DNA from: Alistipes sp.
GTDB taxonomy: Bacteria > Bacteroidota > Bacteroidia > Bacteroidales > Rikenellaceae
Assembly (NCBI GenBank): GCA_022511355.1
Contig: JAFLRS010000088.1
Location: 1-7,033, forward strand
Length of the DNA stretch: 7,033 bases
Direction of reading: 5' to 3'
In this document: one piece after another, positions 1 to 6,010 of the stretch
Position numbering within the stretch: the first letter of the stretch is position 1
Layout of the letters: every line of letters starts with the position of its first letter
Translations under genes and position numbers: made by a program
The notes under the pieces: model-generated
Database searches by the model: none
Told to the model about the DNA's origin: nothing
What the model saw: the letters and a program-made list of their open reading frames with translations, nothing else

Positions 1-440
1 CGACCCTTTCGGGCGGCGACATCACCCACGCAATCCCCGACAACACGGGTTACATTACGGAGGGTCAGCTGTTCCTGCGCAACGACACCGATACGGGCAA
101 GGTGATAGTGGACCCGTTCCGTTCGCTGTCGCGTCTGAAGCAGTTGGTTATAGGCAAGAAGACCCGCGAAGACCATCCTCAGGTGATGAACGCCTGCGTG
201 CGTCTCTACGCCGATGCCGCCAACGCAAAGACCAAACTCGAAAACGGTTTCGACCTCTCGGATTACGACGAACGCGCATTGAAGTTCGCCCGCGACTACT
301 CGGAGCAGCTGCTCTCGATAGACGTGAACATCGACATCGAAAAGATGCTCGACATCGCATGGACTCTCTTTGCCAAATACTTCTCGCGCGAGGAGGTCGC
401 AATCAAGGCCGAACTTACCGAAAAGTACTGGAAAGCGTAA
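1..440 (+). CDS. ntpB: V-type ATP synthase subunit B, C-terminal part (5' end cut by window)
   Basis: Subunit B is the non-catalytic nucleotide-site subunit of the cytoplasmic A3B3 head of V/A-type ATPases. The reading frame is open from position 3 to the TAA at 438-440, giving 145 visible residues, about a third of the usual length of roughly 440. Recognisable blocks are GGDITHAIPDNTGYITEGQ (fragment residues 4-22), matching the family's DITHPIPDLTGYITEGQ segment, and DPFRSLSRLKQLVIG followed by KKTREDH. The Arg of SLSRL (codon 132-134, fragment residue 44) corresponds to the arginine finger that B contributes to the catalytic site in A in characterised members. The last ~60 residues form the helical C-terminal domain. 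A GTG at 102 is internal, not a start. The gene is first in the visible operon, with D beginning 33 nt after its stop. Subunit A should lie just upstream, outside the window. Identification is firm; only the 5' end is unseen. Confidence 0.96.
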   Translation, partial: TLSGGDITHAIPDNTGYITEGQLFLRNDTDTGKVIVDPFRSLSRLKQLVIGKKTREDHPQVMNACVRLYADAANAKTKLENGFDLSDYDERALKFARDYSEQLLSIDVNIDIEKMLDIAWTLFAKYFSREEVAIKAELTEKYWKA

Positions 441-473
441 ACCTTTGAGTCCGCTGAAACCGAAAGACAAAAA

Positions 474-1085
474 ATGGCTATCAAATTTCAATATAACAAG
501 ACTTCGCTCGGGGAGCTGGGGAAACAGCTCAAGATACGCCGCAACGCGCTGCCGACCATCAAAAGCAAGGAGAGTGCCTTGCGTTCGGAGGTGAAGCGCG
601 CCAAGGATACGGCCCGTGATCTGAAGGAGCAGCTCGATGCCGCCATAGCGCGTTACGACTATATGTCGGCATTGTGGGGCGAATTCGACACGACGCTGCT
701 GCGTATCGAGGATGTAAATCTCTCGATGCGGAAGATTGCCGGAGTACGGATTCCCGAATTCGAGGGCATCCTGTTCGAGCAGAAGCCCTTCGATGCCTTT
801 TCGTCGCCGCTGTGGTTTTCCGACGGCGTGCGCATACTGAAGGAGCTGGCCGAACTCGGCATTCGTTACGAGGTCTTCAACCGCCGCATGGAGCTGCTCG
901 ACTATGCCCGCCGCAAGACGACGCAGAAAGTCAATCTCTACGAAAAGGTGCAGATTCCGGGCTACGAAGACGCCATACGCAAAATCAAGCGATTTATGGA
1001 GGACGAAGAAAACCTCTCGAAATCGGCTCAGAAAATAGTTAAAACACGGCAACAACAACAGGCTGCGGAGGAGTCGAAGCTATGA
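474..1085 (+). CDS. ntpD: V-type ATP synthase subunit D (central stalk)
   Basis: Subunit D is the long coiled-coil axle that links rotation of the membrane ring to the A3B3 head, playing the role of gamma in F-type ATPases. The product has 203 residues, a normal length. The N-terminal helix carries the family block KIRRNALPTIKSKESALRSE (residues 20-39) and continues as a charged helix to about residue 75. A short middle region follows (about 87-117). The C-terminal helix includes RRKTTQKVNLYEKVQIPGYE (146-165), equivalent to the RRRVNALEYVLIP block of other D subunits. The ATG at 474 is preceded by A-rich sequence (AGACAAAAA), typical of Bacteroidetes starts, with no real Shine-Dalgarno. The stop TGA at 1083-1085 overlaps the start of the subunit I gene (ATGA), so translation of the two is probably coupled. 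The tail is Gln-rich (RQQQQ). Confidence 0.95.
   Translation: MAIKFQYNKTSLGELGKQLKIRRNALPTIKSKESALRSEVKRAKDTARDLKEQLDAAIARYDYMSALWGEFDTTLLRIEDVNLSMRKIAGVRIPEFEGILFEQKPFDAFSSPLWFSDGVRILKELAELGIRYEVFNRRMELLDYARRKTTQKVNLYEKVQIPGYEDAIRKIKRFMEDEENLSKSAQKIVKTRQQQQAAEESKL
1067..1085 (+). promoter_or_regulatory. Shine-Dalgarno-like site and ATGA stop/start overlap joining subunits D and I
   Basis: GGAGGAG at 1067-1073 lies 8 nt before the ATG at 1082, inside the last codons of subunit D, and the D stop TGA shares bases with that ATG. A purine-rich site is unusual for Bacteroidetes, where most starts lack one. It may simply reflect the Glu-Glu codons of D. The overlap itself is clear and suggests translational coupling (inference). 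Confidence 0.55.
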
Positions 1086-2908
1086 TTGCGAAAATGAGTA
1101 AATACGACTTTGTCCTCTATGCGGGACAGAGCGACGATTTTATAGAACGTCTGCGCGAGCTGGGTCTCGTCGAGATTACGGTTCGCGGCTGGGAGGCCGA
1201 CGACAGCGAACGTCGTCTGGTTTCGGAGCTGGATGCGCGTCTGAAGGCTGTGGAGGCTTTGCGTCAGTTCCGTTCGGGGGATGAGTATTCGCCCGAAGCG
1301 GGAGTGCTGCCTCAAGGCGGCGACGTATTCGCGCTCTACACCCGAACGGCTCAGCAAATCGCCGATTTGAAGACCGAAACGGCCCGTCTGGCCAAACTGG
1401 CCGAAGATTGGCGTGCATGGGGAGCCTTTTCGCCCGCCGCAGTTGAGGGTCTGGCCGATGCGGGAGTATATCTGCGATTCTTCACCACGCCCAAAAGCAC
1501 ATTCGACAAGAACATCGACGAATGGAGCCGGCATTACGACATCGAGGTGGTGAACGACGCCGACGGAACGGTTCGTTTCGTGGCGATAGTCCGTTCGGCC
1601 GATGCCGGGATTTCGCTCGATGCCATGGAGGCGAAGCTGCCGCAGTGCGACTCGGCGGGTGCGGAATCGGAATCGGAGCGTCTGCGCGGAGAGATTGCGA
1701 AGCTCAATGCGGTAATGTCGCAGTGCGCCGATTCGTCGGCCGCAATCGAGGCCGAATGCGCCGAACTGAAAGAGCGTCTGCAGAATGCGCGCATCAAGAC
1801 TTCGGCACAGCGCGAAGCCGACGGAATGCTCCTCGTGATGGAGGGCTGGGCCGAAAAGGAGAGTTCGCACAAGGTGGATGCCATGCTCGAACAATATCCC
1901 GACGTGGTATACATCAAGAGCGACCCCACGCCCGAAGACGAGACTCCGGTCAAGCTCAAAAACGACCGTTTTTCGCGTATGTTCGAGCTTATCGGCAGCA
2001 TCTATGCGCTGCCCAAATACGGCACGATGGACCTTACGCCCTTCTTTGCCCCGTTCTATATGTTGTTCTTCGGAATCTGTCTGAACGACGCGGGCTACGG
2101 TTTGGTGCTGATGATTGCCGGTTTGGTGCTGCTGCTGAAGTCGAAGCCCGGAACCATGAAAAACGCCGCCAAACTTACGCTTTTATGCGGCGGTGCGACG
2201 GTTCTGTTCGGCGGATTCTGCGGTTCGTTCTTCGGAGTGAATCTCTCGGAGTACTTCCCGGGAGTCCACTTCTACGACTTCCAGAACCGATTCTTCTCGA
2301 TGGCGCTCGCATTGGGCGTCGTGCAGATTCTGTTCGGCATGATACTCAAAATCATACTCATCACCTCCACCGCCGGCATAGTCAAGGCTCTGCCCTCGAT
2401 AGGCTGGTTCACGGTGGTGGCGGCCGCGTGTCTGGCCATGGGACTCCCCATGATGGACGAATCGCTCGCGATTCCGTGGTTCGGCTCTTCGTCGCCGGCA
2501 TTCTATGCGGTATTGGGTGCGGGTGCCGCCATGATGCTGCTCTTCAACAGCAAAAATCCGCTGTTGAGCATCGGTTCGGGACTGTGGGATACCTATAATA
2601 ATGTAACGGGCATCCTGAGCGACGTGTTGTCCTACATCCGACTCTTCGCAATCGGATTGTCGGGCGGCGTACTCGCATTGGTCTTCAACTCGCTGGCGGC
2701 AGGCTTCGCCGAAGGTTCGGGCATAGTGATGAAAATCATCATCATGGTTCCGATTCTGCTGGTGGGTCACGGCATCAACCTCTTCATGTCGGCCATCTCG
2801 TCGCTGGTACACCCCATGCGTCTTACATTTGTGGAGTTCTACAAAAATGCAGGCTTCGAAATGTCGAACAGAGTCTTCGACCCCCTGCGCAAACAAAACG
2901 ACAAATAA
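1082..2908 (+). CDS. ntpI: V-type ATP synthase subunit I (membrane stator, subunit a homologue)
   Basis: Subunit I forms the two ion half-channels beside the rotor ring and carries the peripheral-stalk attachment. The 608 residues are close to family size. Residues 1 to about 315 are hydrophilic, with long helical stretches (about 40-110 and 195-240), matching the cytoplasmic arm. About eight hydrophobic segments follow: roughly 319-335, 338-353, 365-387, 404-427, 437-457, 472-488, 508-540 and 548-588. Diagnostic motifs are LNDAGYG (334-340), LSYIRLFAIGLSGG (516-529), LVGHGINLFMSAISSLVHPM (560-579) with R580, and FVEFY (583-587). R520 in SYIRLFA is the essential arginine that faces the proteolipid carboxylate (Vph1 R735 in yeast). 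R580 matches the second conserved arginine. The ATG at 1082 overlaps the D stop and follows GGAGGAG (1067-1073) at 8 nt. An in-frame ATG at 1094 (MSKYDF) is an alternative start and would remove only four residues. Confidence 0.96.
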   Translation: MIAKMSKYDFVLYAGQSDDFIERLRELGLVEITVRGWEADDSERRLVSELDARLKAVEALRQFRSGDEYSPEAGVLPQGGDVFALYTRTAQQIADLKTETARLAKLAEDWRAWGAFSPAAVEGLADAGVYLRFFTTPKSTFDKNIDEWSRHYDIEVVNDADGTVRFVAIVRSADAGISLDAMEAKLPQCDSAGAESESERLRGEIAKLNAVMSQCADSSAAIEAECAELKERLQNARIKTSAQREADGMLLVMEGWAEKESSHKVDAMLEQYPDVVYIKSDPTPEDETPVKLKNDRFSRMFELIGSIYALPKYGTMDLTPFFAPFYMLFFGICLNDAGYGLVLMIAGLVLLLKSKPGTMKNAAKLTLLCGGATVLFGGFCGSFFGVNLSEYFPGVHFYDFQNRFFSMALALGVVQILFGMILKIILITSTAGIVKALPSIGWFTVVAAACLAMGLPMMDESLAIPWFGSSSPAFYAVLGAGAAMMLLFNSKNPLLSIGSGLWDTYNNVTGILSDVLSYIRLFAIGLSGGVLALVFNSLAAGFAEGSGIVMKIIIMVPILLVGHGINLFMSAISSLVHPMRLTFVEFYKNAGFEMSNRVFDPLRKQNDK

Positions 2909-2946
2909 TTCAAACGTAAAACAATAATCAAAAAACACTAAAAATT
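2909..2946 (+). promoter_or_regulatory. A-rich leader in front of subunit K
   Basis: The 38 bases between the I stop and the K start are almost all A and T, with runs of five or six A (for example CAAAAAACACTAAAAATT) and no G-rich ribosome site. A-rich, unstructured leaders are known to favour initiation in Bacteroidetes. The proteolipid is needed in many copies per complex, so strong initiation here fits. I see no TAnnTTTG promoter box in this gap. Confidence 0.5.
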
Positions 2947-3399
2947 ATGGAAACAACAGCATTGGTAATGGCCTACGTCGGAGTAGCATTGATGGTGGGC
3001 CTCGCCGGTATCGCATCGGCAGTCGGAACCTCTATCGCAGGACAGGCAGCTGTCGGCGCAATGAAAAAGAATGGCGGAGCTTTCGGTAGCTATCTGATTC
3101 TGTCGGCACTTCCGGGTTCGCAGGGTCTTTACGGATTCGTCTGCTTCTTCATGGTTCAGGACTTCCTCCAGAACCCCTCGATGTTGCAGGGTGCAGCCGT
3201 TCTGGGTGCAGGTATTCTGGTCGGCATCGTGAACCTTGCAGCCTCGATTTATCAGGCGAAGGTCTGCGCCAACGGTATCGCAGCTATCGGCAACGGTCAC
3301 GACGTGATGGGTAAAACCCTTATTCTGGGTGCATTCCCCGAGTTGTATGCAATTCTTACCGTCGCTTCGACCTACCTTATCTCTACCATCGTCGCATAA
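2947..3399 (+). CDS. ntpK: V-type ATP synthase subunit K (proteolipid, rotor ring)
   Basis: Subunit K makes the membrane rotor ring that carries ions across. The 150 residues form four membrane helices (about 6-28, 49-72, 83-105, 124-147), that is two fused hairpins, as in E. hirae NtpK and eukaryotic c subunits. Helix 2 holds LPGSQGLYGF (55-64) and has no carboxylate. Helix 4 holds FPELYAIL (130-137), with E132 as the only ion-binding carboxylate. L55, S58, Q59, Y62, Q103 and E132 line up with L61, T64, Q65, Y68, Q110 and E139 of the Na+-binding NtpK site, with equal 29-residue spacing from the second Gln to the Glu. This predicts Na+ coupling. The first helices are Gly/Ala-rich, as expected for ring packing. 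The ATG at 2947 is the first in frame and follows the A-rich leader. It is the last gene of the operon, followed by a strong terminator. Confidence 0.96.
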   Translation: METTALVMAYVGVALMVGLAGIASAVGTSIAGQAAVGAMKKNGGAFGSYLILSALPGSQGLYGFVCFFMVQDFLQNPSMLQGAAVLGAGILVGIVNLAASIYQAKVCANGIAAIGNGHDVMGKTLILGAFPELYAILTVASTYLISTIVA

Positions 3400-3413
3400 T
3401 TTGCACGATGTGC

Positions 3414-3450
3414 AAAAAAAGCGGAAACCCGAAAGGTTTCCGCTTTTTTT
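3414..3450. terminator. Bidirectional intrinsic terminator between subunit K and the phosphoesterase gene
   Basis: GCGGAAACC (3421-3429) pairs perfectly with GGTTTCCGC (3435-3443) around a 5-nt loop CGAAA. The stem is flanked by A7 (3414-3420) and T7 (3444-3450), which extend it to 16 bp. The T-run on each strand makes it a terminator in both directions. It lies 14 nt after the K stop and 15 nt after the phosphoesterase stop, so the two convergent genes share it. Confidence 0.93.
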
Positions 3451-3465
3451 CTCCGCTATACCTCT

Positions 3466-4902
3466 CTACTCTCGGATTACGTGCTGCTTCACGGCGTTGG
3501 AGAATACCGCCGGCGAATTGTTCACGAAGTAATCCATGAAGATTTCGGGAATCGTCGGCTCCTTGTAATACTCCGCGTCGCTGCCCTCGATGCCCCGATA
3601 ATTCTCGAAAACATAGCTGCAAATGGCGGTTTTGTATCCGCGACCCTCTTTGAGCGTGGGGAACTTCACGTTGAGCGCACGGTCCGAAGCGTCGGTGACG
3701 ATGGTGTAGGGTTCGGTGCAGAAGAGGTCTATGCGGTGCGACTCGTTGATATTGCCGTCGTCGTTGTATTTGGTGAGAATCATTTTGCGCATCTGCTCGG
3801 GCGTCATGACTATGGTGTAGACGTGCGACACGAAGATGTCGGAATTGATTATCGTTGCGCGCGATACGCTGTCGGCGGGGAGTTCCGAAAGACGTATGCC
3901 GCCTTTGTGGTAGAATCCCACTTCGGAGCCGGTGGCGCGTTTTATGAGCGACGAATGCATATCGGCCAGACCGTAAAGGTCGAGAGCTTCGGCATTGAAG
4001 CCCACCATCTCGTTGAGATAGGGGTCCGACTTGATTTCATCGACCATCGCCTGAAATTCGGGGTCGCAGGGGTAGTCGGCCAGCATCACGTTGCGGTAGT
4101 CGATGTCGAGGATTTTGCGTCCGCGCGCGCGAATCGTGGTGACGCCCACGGCTGTCAGGGCTTTTTTGGTCTGTCCGACGAGAGTTCCGTTCACCTCGCC
4201 CGCGAGCATCAGATGCGTATGTCCGCTTATCATCAGGTCGAAGTCGGTCACGCGGTTGAGCAGCAGGGTGTCGAACTTGCAGCCCATATGCGAAATCACC
4301 GCCGACACGTCGCAGTGAGGCTTCATTTCGCGCACGGCCGCTTCTGCGGAGTCGAAAGCGTCGGGGAACTCCAGCCCCTCGAATCCGGCTTCATTGCCTT
4401 CGGGGTGTCCGTTCTGGAAGTTGGTAACCACACCCGCGAACCCTATGCGCAGACCGCCGACATTTTTAATCGTATAGGCGGGTATGTGCGGGAATTTGCC
4501 CTCTTCGGCTGCGCGGACGTTGGCGCACACGATTTCGAACCGGTATTCGTCGAGCATATCGCGCAGGAATTCGCGTCCGCTGTCGAATTCATGATTGCCG
4601 AAGGTGGCCACCTCGAATCCGAGACGGTTCATCAGCGTAATGATGGGTTTGCGCGGTTCGGGAGCGAGGTCCACGTATGCACTGCCGGTCCATCGGTCGC
4701 CGGCATCGACCAGAATGCAGGCTACCGTATCGCGGCACCGTTCGACGGCCGTGGCCAGACGCGGAAAGTTGTCGATGGCGGCATGAATGTCGTTGGTGGA
4801 GAGGATAACGACCGTCCGTTCGGCGAAGTAACGGTTGTAGAGGGCGTATCCGGCGGGCGTGAGGCACGCCAGCAGACACAGGGTGTAGAGTACTTTTTTC
4901 AT
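3466..4902 (-). CDS. 5'-nucleotidase/UshA-type metallophosphoesterase, exported or membrane-anchored
   Basis: This is a predicted two-metal phosphohydrolase of the UshA/5'-nucleotidase family (478 residues), likely cleaving phosphate from nucleotides or related esters outside the cytoplasm. The metallophosphoesterase motifs are complete: NDIH (37-40), DAGD (66-69), GNHEFD (102-107), SHMG (204-207) and SGHTH (226-230). The C-terminal domain keeps KGGIR (333-337), which corresponds to the substrate-pocket NxGGxR motif, but the usual GGDG(Y/F) loop seems replaced by RGIEGSDAEYY (436-446). The N-terminus (MKK, then a hydrophobic run at 4-20) is an export signal. LLAC (10-13) is a weak lipobox candidate, and a signal anchor is equally possible. 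I chose ATG 4902 over the longer GTG at 4926 because that GTG lies on the -7 promoter box. The gene is transcribed towards the ATPase operon and diverges from the kinase gene. The exact substrate cannot be told. Confidence 0.9.
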   Translation of the reverse strand: MKKVLYTLCLLACLTPAGYALYNRYFAERTVVILSTNDIHAAIDNFPRLATAVERCRDTVACILVDAGDRWTGSAYVDLAPEPRKPIITLMNRLGFEVATFGNHEFDSGREFLRDMLDEYRFEIVCANVRAAEEGKFPHIPAYTIKNVGGLRIGFAGVVTNFQNGHPEGNEAGFEGLEFPDAFDSAEAAVREMKPHCDVSAVISHMGCKFDTLLLNRVTDFDLMISGHTHLMLAGEVNGTLVGQTKKALTAVGVTTIRARGRKILDIDYRNVMLADYPCDPEFQAMVDEIKSDPYLNEMVGFNAEALDLYGLADMHSSLIKRATGSEVGFYHKGGIRLSELPADSVSRATIINSDIFVSHVYTIVMTPEQMRKMILTKYNDDGNINESHRIDLFCTEPYTIVTDASDRALNVKFPTLKEGRGYKTAICSYVFENYRGIEGSDAEYYKEPTIPEIFMDYFVNNSPAVFSNAVKQHVIRE

Positions 4903-4920
4903 ATCGATTTTGATTACGAA

Positions 4921-4953
4921 TTGCACAAAGTTAAGATTTTTTACCTATCTTTA
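4921..4953 (+). promoter_or_regulatory. Probable promoter for the nucleoside kinase gene, overlapping the divergent one
   Basis: TATCTTTA (4946-4953) differs from TAnnTTTG only at the last base. TTG (4921-4923) lies about 22 nt upstream as a weak -33 element. The box is about 70 nt before the kinase ATG at 5023. It overlaps the opposite promoter almost completely. It is weaker than the minus-strand promoter and is a prediction only. Confidence 0.45.
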
Positions 4954-4957
4954 CAAA
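4926..4957 (-). promoter_or_regulatory. Bacteroidetes-type promoter for the phosphoesterase gene
   Basis: Read on the minus strand, TTTG (4957-4954) is followed after exactly 20 nt by TAACTTTG (4933-4926). This fits the Bacteroidetes primary sigma consensus TTTG, 19-21 nt, TAnnTTTG. Transcription should begin near 4920, leaving a short A/T-rich leader of about 18 nt before the ATG at 4902. Confidence 0.82.
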
Positions 4958-5022
4958 AGCGGCGGAGGCGTTTTTCGGGATTTTCGCATTCGTCCCCGTC
5001 CGTTCAAAGCCGAAAACGAATT

Positions 5023-5937
5023 ATGAATGCAGTATTAAAACCGACCGGCCGCAACGACCTTGCAGGTCTGATAGCCGAATCCGAAGGACGCCATTCGCGC
5101 CGACTCTCGGAGATAGCCGAGGCCATTGCCGAAGCCAACCGCGAACGCGGAGTGAGAACCGTACTCGAAGCGGGACCCTCCTCGAGCGGCAAGACCACCT
5201 TCGCACGCCGATTGGCCGACTCCCTCGCCGCAAAAGGGATCGAACCCGTCCCCATATCCATCGACGACTTCTTCGTCGAACGCGACAACACTCCGCGCGA
5301 CGAACACGGCAATTACGATTTCGAAACCGTCGAAGCCGTGGACCTCGCACTGCTCAACGACTGTCTGCGGCGGCTCTCCGAAGGAGAATCAGTGCGCATT
5401 CCGCTCTACGACTTCGTGAGCGGCAAGCGTCTGTGGCACGAACAAGCGCTCCGACTCAATGACAATTCGGTGATGATACTCGAAGGTCTGCACGCACTCA
5501 ATCCGCGACTCTCGAACCTCATCGACGACAACCGCAAATATAAAATCTTCATCTCGTGCCTCACCCCCGCCGAATCGGCCGACGGAGAACGCATTTCGGC
5601 TTTCGACGTGCGTCTGCTGCGCCGCATCTCGCGCGACAACGCCCAGCGCGGACGCTCTGCAGCCCAAACCATTCAGCAGTGGGCCGGCGTGCGGCGCGGC
5701 GAAGAAAAATGGGTCTTCCCCTATCTCGGCGACGCCGATGCCGTATTCGATTCGTCGCTGCGCTACGAACTCTCGGTGCTTCACCCCGTGGCACGGCCTC
5801 TGCTCGAAGCCATACCGCAAAACTCCGAAGAGTACCGCACAGCTTCGCGGCTGCTGCGGATTCTCAATCTCTTTCCTCCCGCACCCGCCGACGGAGTCCC
5901 CGAATATTCGCTGCTGCGGGAGTTTATCGGATTGTAA
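5023..5937 (+). CDS. P-loop nucleoside kinase, uridine kinase/phosphoribulokinase family, short form
   Basis: This is a predicted cytoplasmic ATP-dependent kinase that phosphorylates a nucleoside such as uridine (304 residues). Visible motifs are the Walker A loop GPSSSGKTT (51-59), ISIDDFF (78-84) with the likely catalytic/substrate Asp pair, TPRDEHGNYDFE (90-101), IPLYDF (126-131), EGLHALN (154-160) as the Walker B/substrate block, RLLRRISRDNAQRG (197-210) as the lid/phosphate-binding Arg region, VRRGEEKWVFPY (223-234) and a final LLREFIGL. These match the C-terminal half of the ~550-residue 'nucleoside kinase' proteins of Bacteroidetes and Clostridia, whose N-terminal half has TGS and ThrRS-like domains. 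That half is missing here. The ATG at 5023 is the likely start: the frame stays open far upstream, but only as antisense to the phosphoesterase gene. Kinase fold is near certain; the substrate is inferred. Confidence 0.9.
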   Translation: MNAVLKPTGRNDLAGLIAESEGRHSRRLSEIAEAIAEANRERGVRTVLEAGPSSSGKTTFARRLADSLAAKGIEPVPISIDDFFVERDNTPRDEHGNYDFETVEAVDLALLNDCLRRLSEGESVRIPLYDFVSGKRLWHEQALRLNDNSVMILEGLHALNPRLSNLIDDNRKYKIFISCLTPAESADGERISAFDVRLLRRISRDNAQRGRSAAQTIQQWAGVRRGEEKWVFPYLGDADAVFDSSLRYELSVLHPVARPLLEAIPQNSEEYRTASRLLRILNLFPPAPADGVPEYSLLREFIGL

Positions 5938-5953
5938 CTCACCGCAATAAGAC

Positions 5954-5990
5954 AAAAAAAGCGGTCGGGATTACCCGACCGCTTTCGTTT
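5954..5990. terminator. Bidirectional terminator between the kinase and S1 genes
   Basis: GCGGTCGGG (5961-5969) pairs perfectly with CCCGACCGC (5974-5982) around the 4-nt loop ATTA. On the minus strand it is followed by T7 (complement of A7 at 5954-5960), a strong terminator for the S1 gene, whose stop is 28 nt before the stem. On the plus strand the tail is TTTCGTTT, weaker but probably enough for the kinase gene, whose stop is 23 nt before the stem. Confidence 0.9.
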
Positions 5991-6010
5991 GCGAAGCCTC
6001 GACCTGCGGA

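Noticed and set aside
440..447. AACCTTTG just after the B stop, resembling a -7 promoter box for subunit D.
   Set aside because: The first base is wrong, there is no TTTG at the right distance upstream, and the gene spacing fits an ordinary operon.
1028..2938. Several long minus-strand open frames (about 288 and 251 codons) opposite subunits D, I and K.
   Set aside because: Those opposite subunit I share codon register with it and arise from the same codon avoidance. Their products are His/Arg/Cys-rich without motifs, and the plus-strand products are firmly identified.
3400..3416. Small inverted repeat TTTGCAC-GAT-GTGCAAA right after the K stop, as an operator or second hairpin.
   Set aside because: It is only 7 bp with a 3-nt loop and runs into the A-tract of the much stronger terminator; no downstream plus-strand gene would be controlled by it.
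4903..4926. GTG start at 4926 adding eight residues to the phosphoesterase.
   Set aside because: The codon overlaps the -7 promoter box, so it would not be in the mRNA, and ATG 4902 gives a proper export signal beginning MKK.
3481..5022. A 514-codon stop-free plus-strand frame running into the kinase gene, as if the kinase had a huge N-terminal extension.
   Set aside because: It is antisense to the phosphoesterase gene in exact codon register. Stops there would need TTA, CTA or TCA codons in the real gene, which this genome avoids. The translated text has no recognisable domain.
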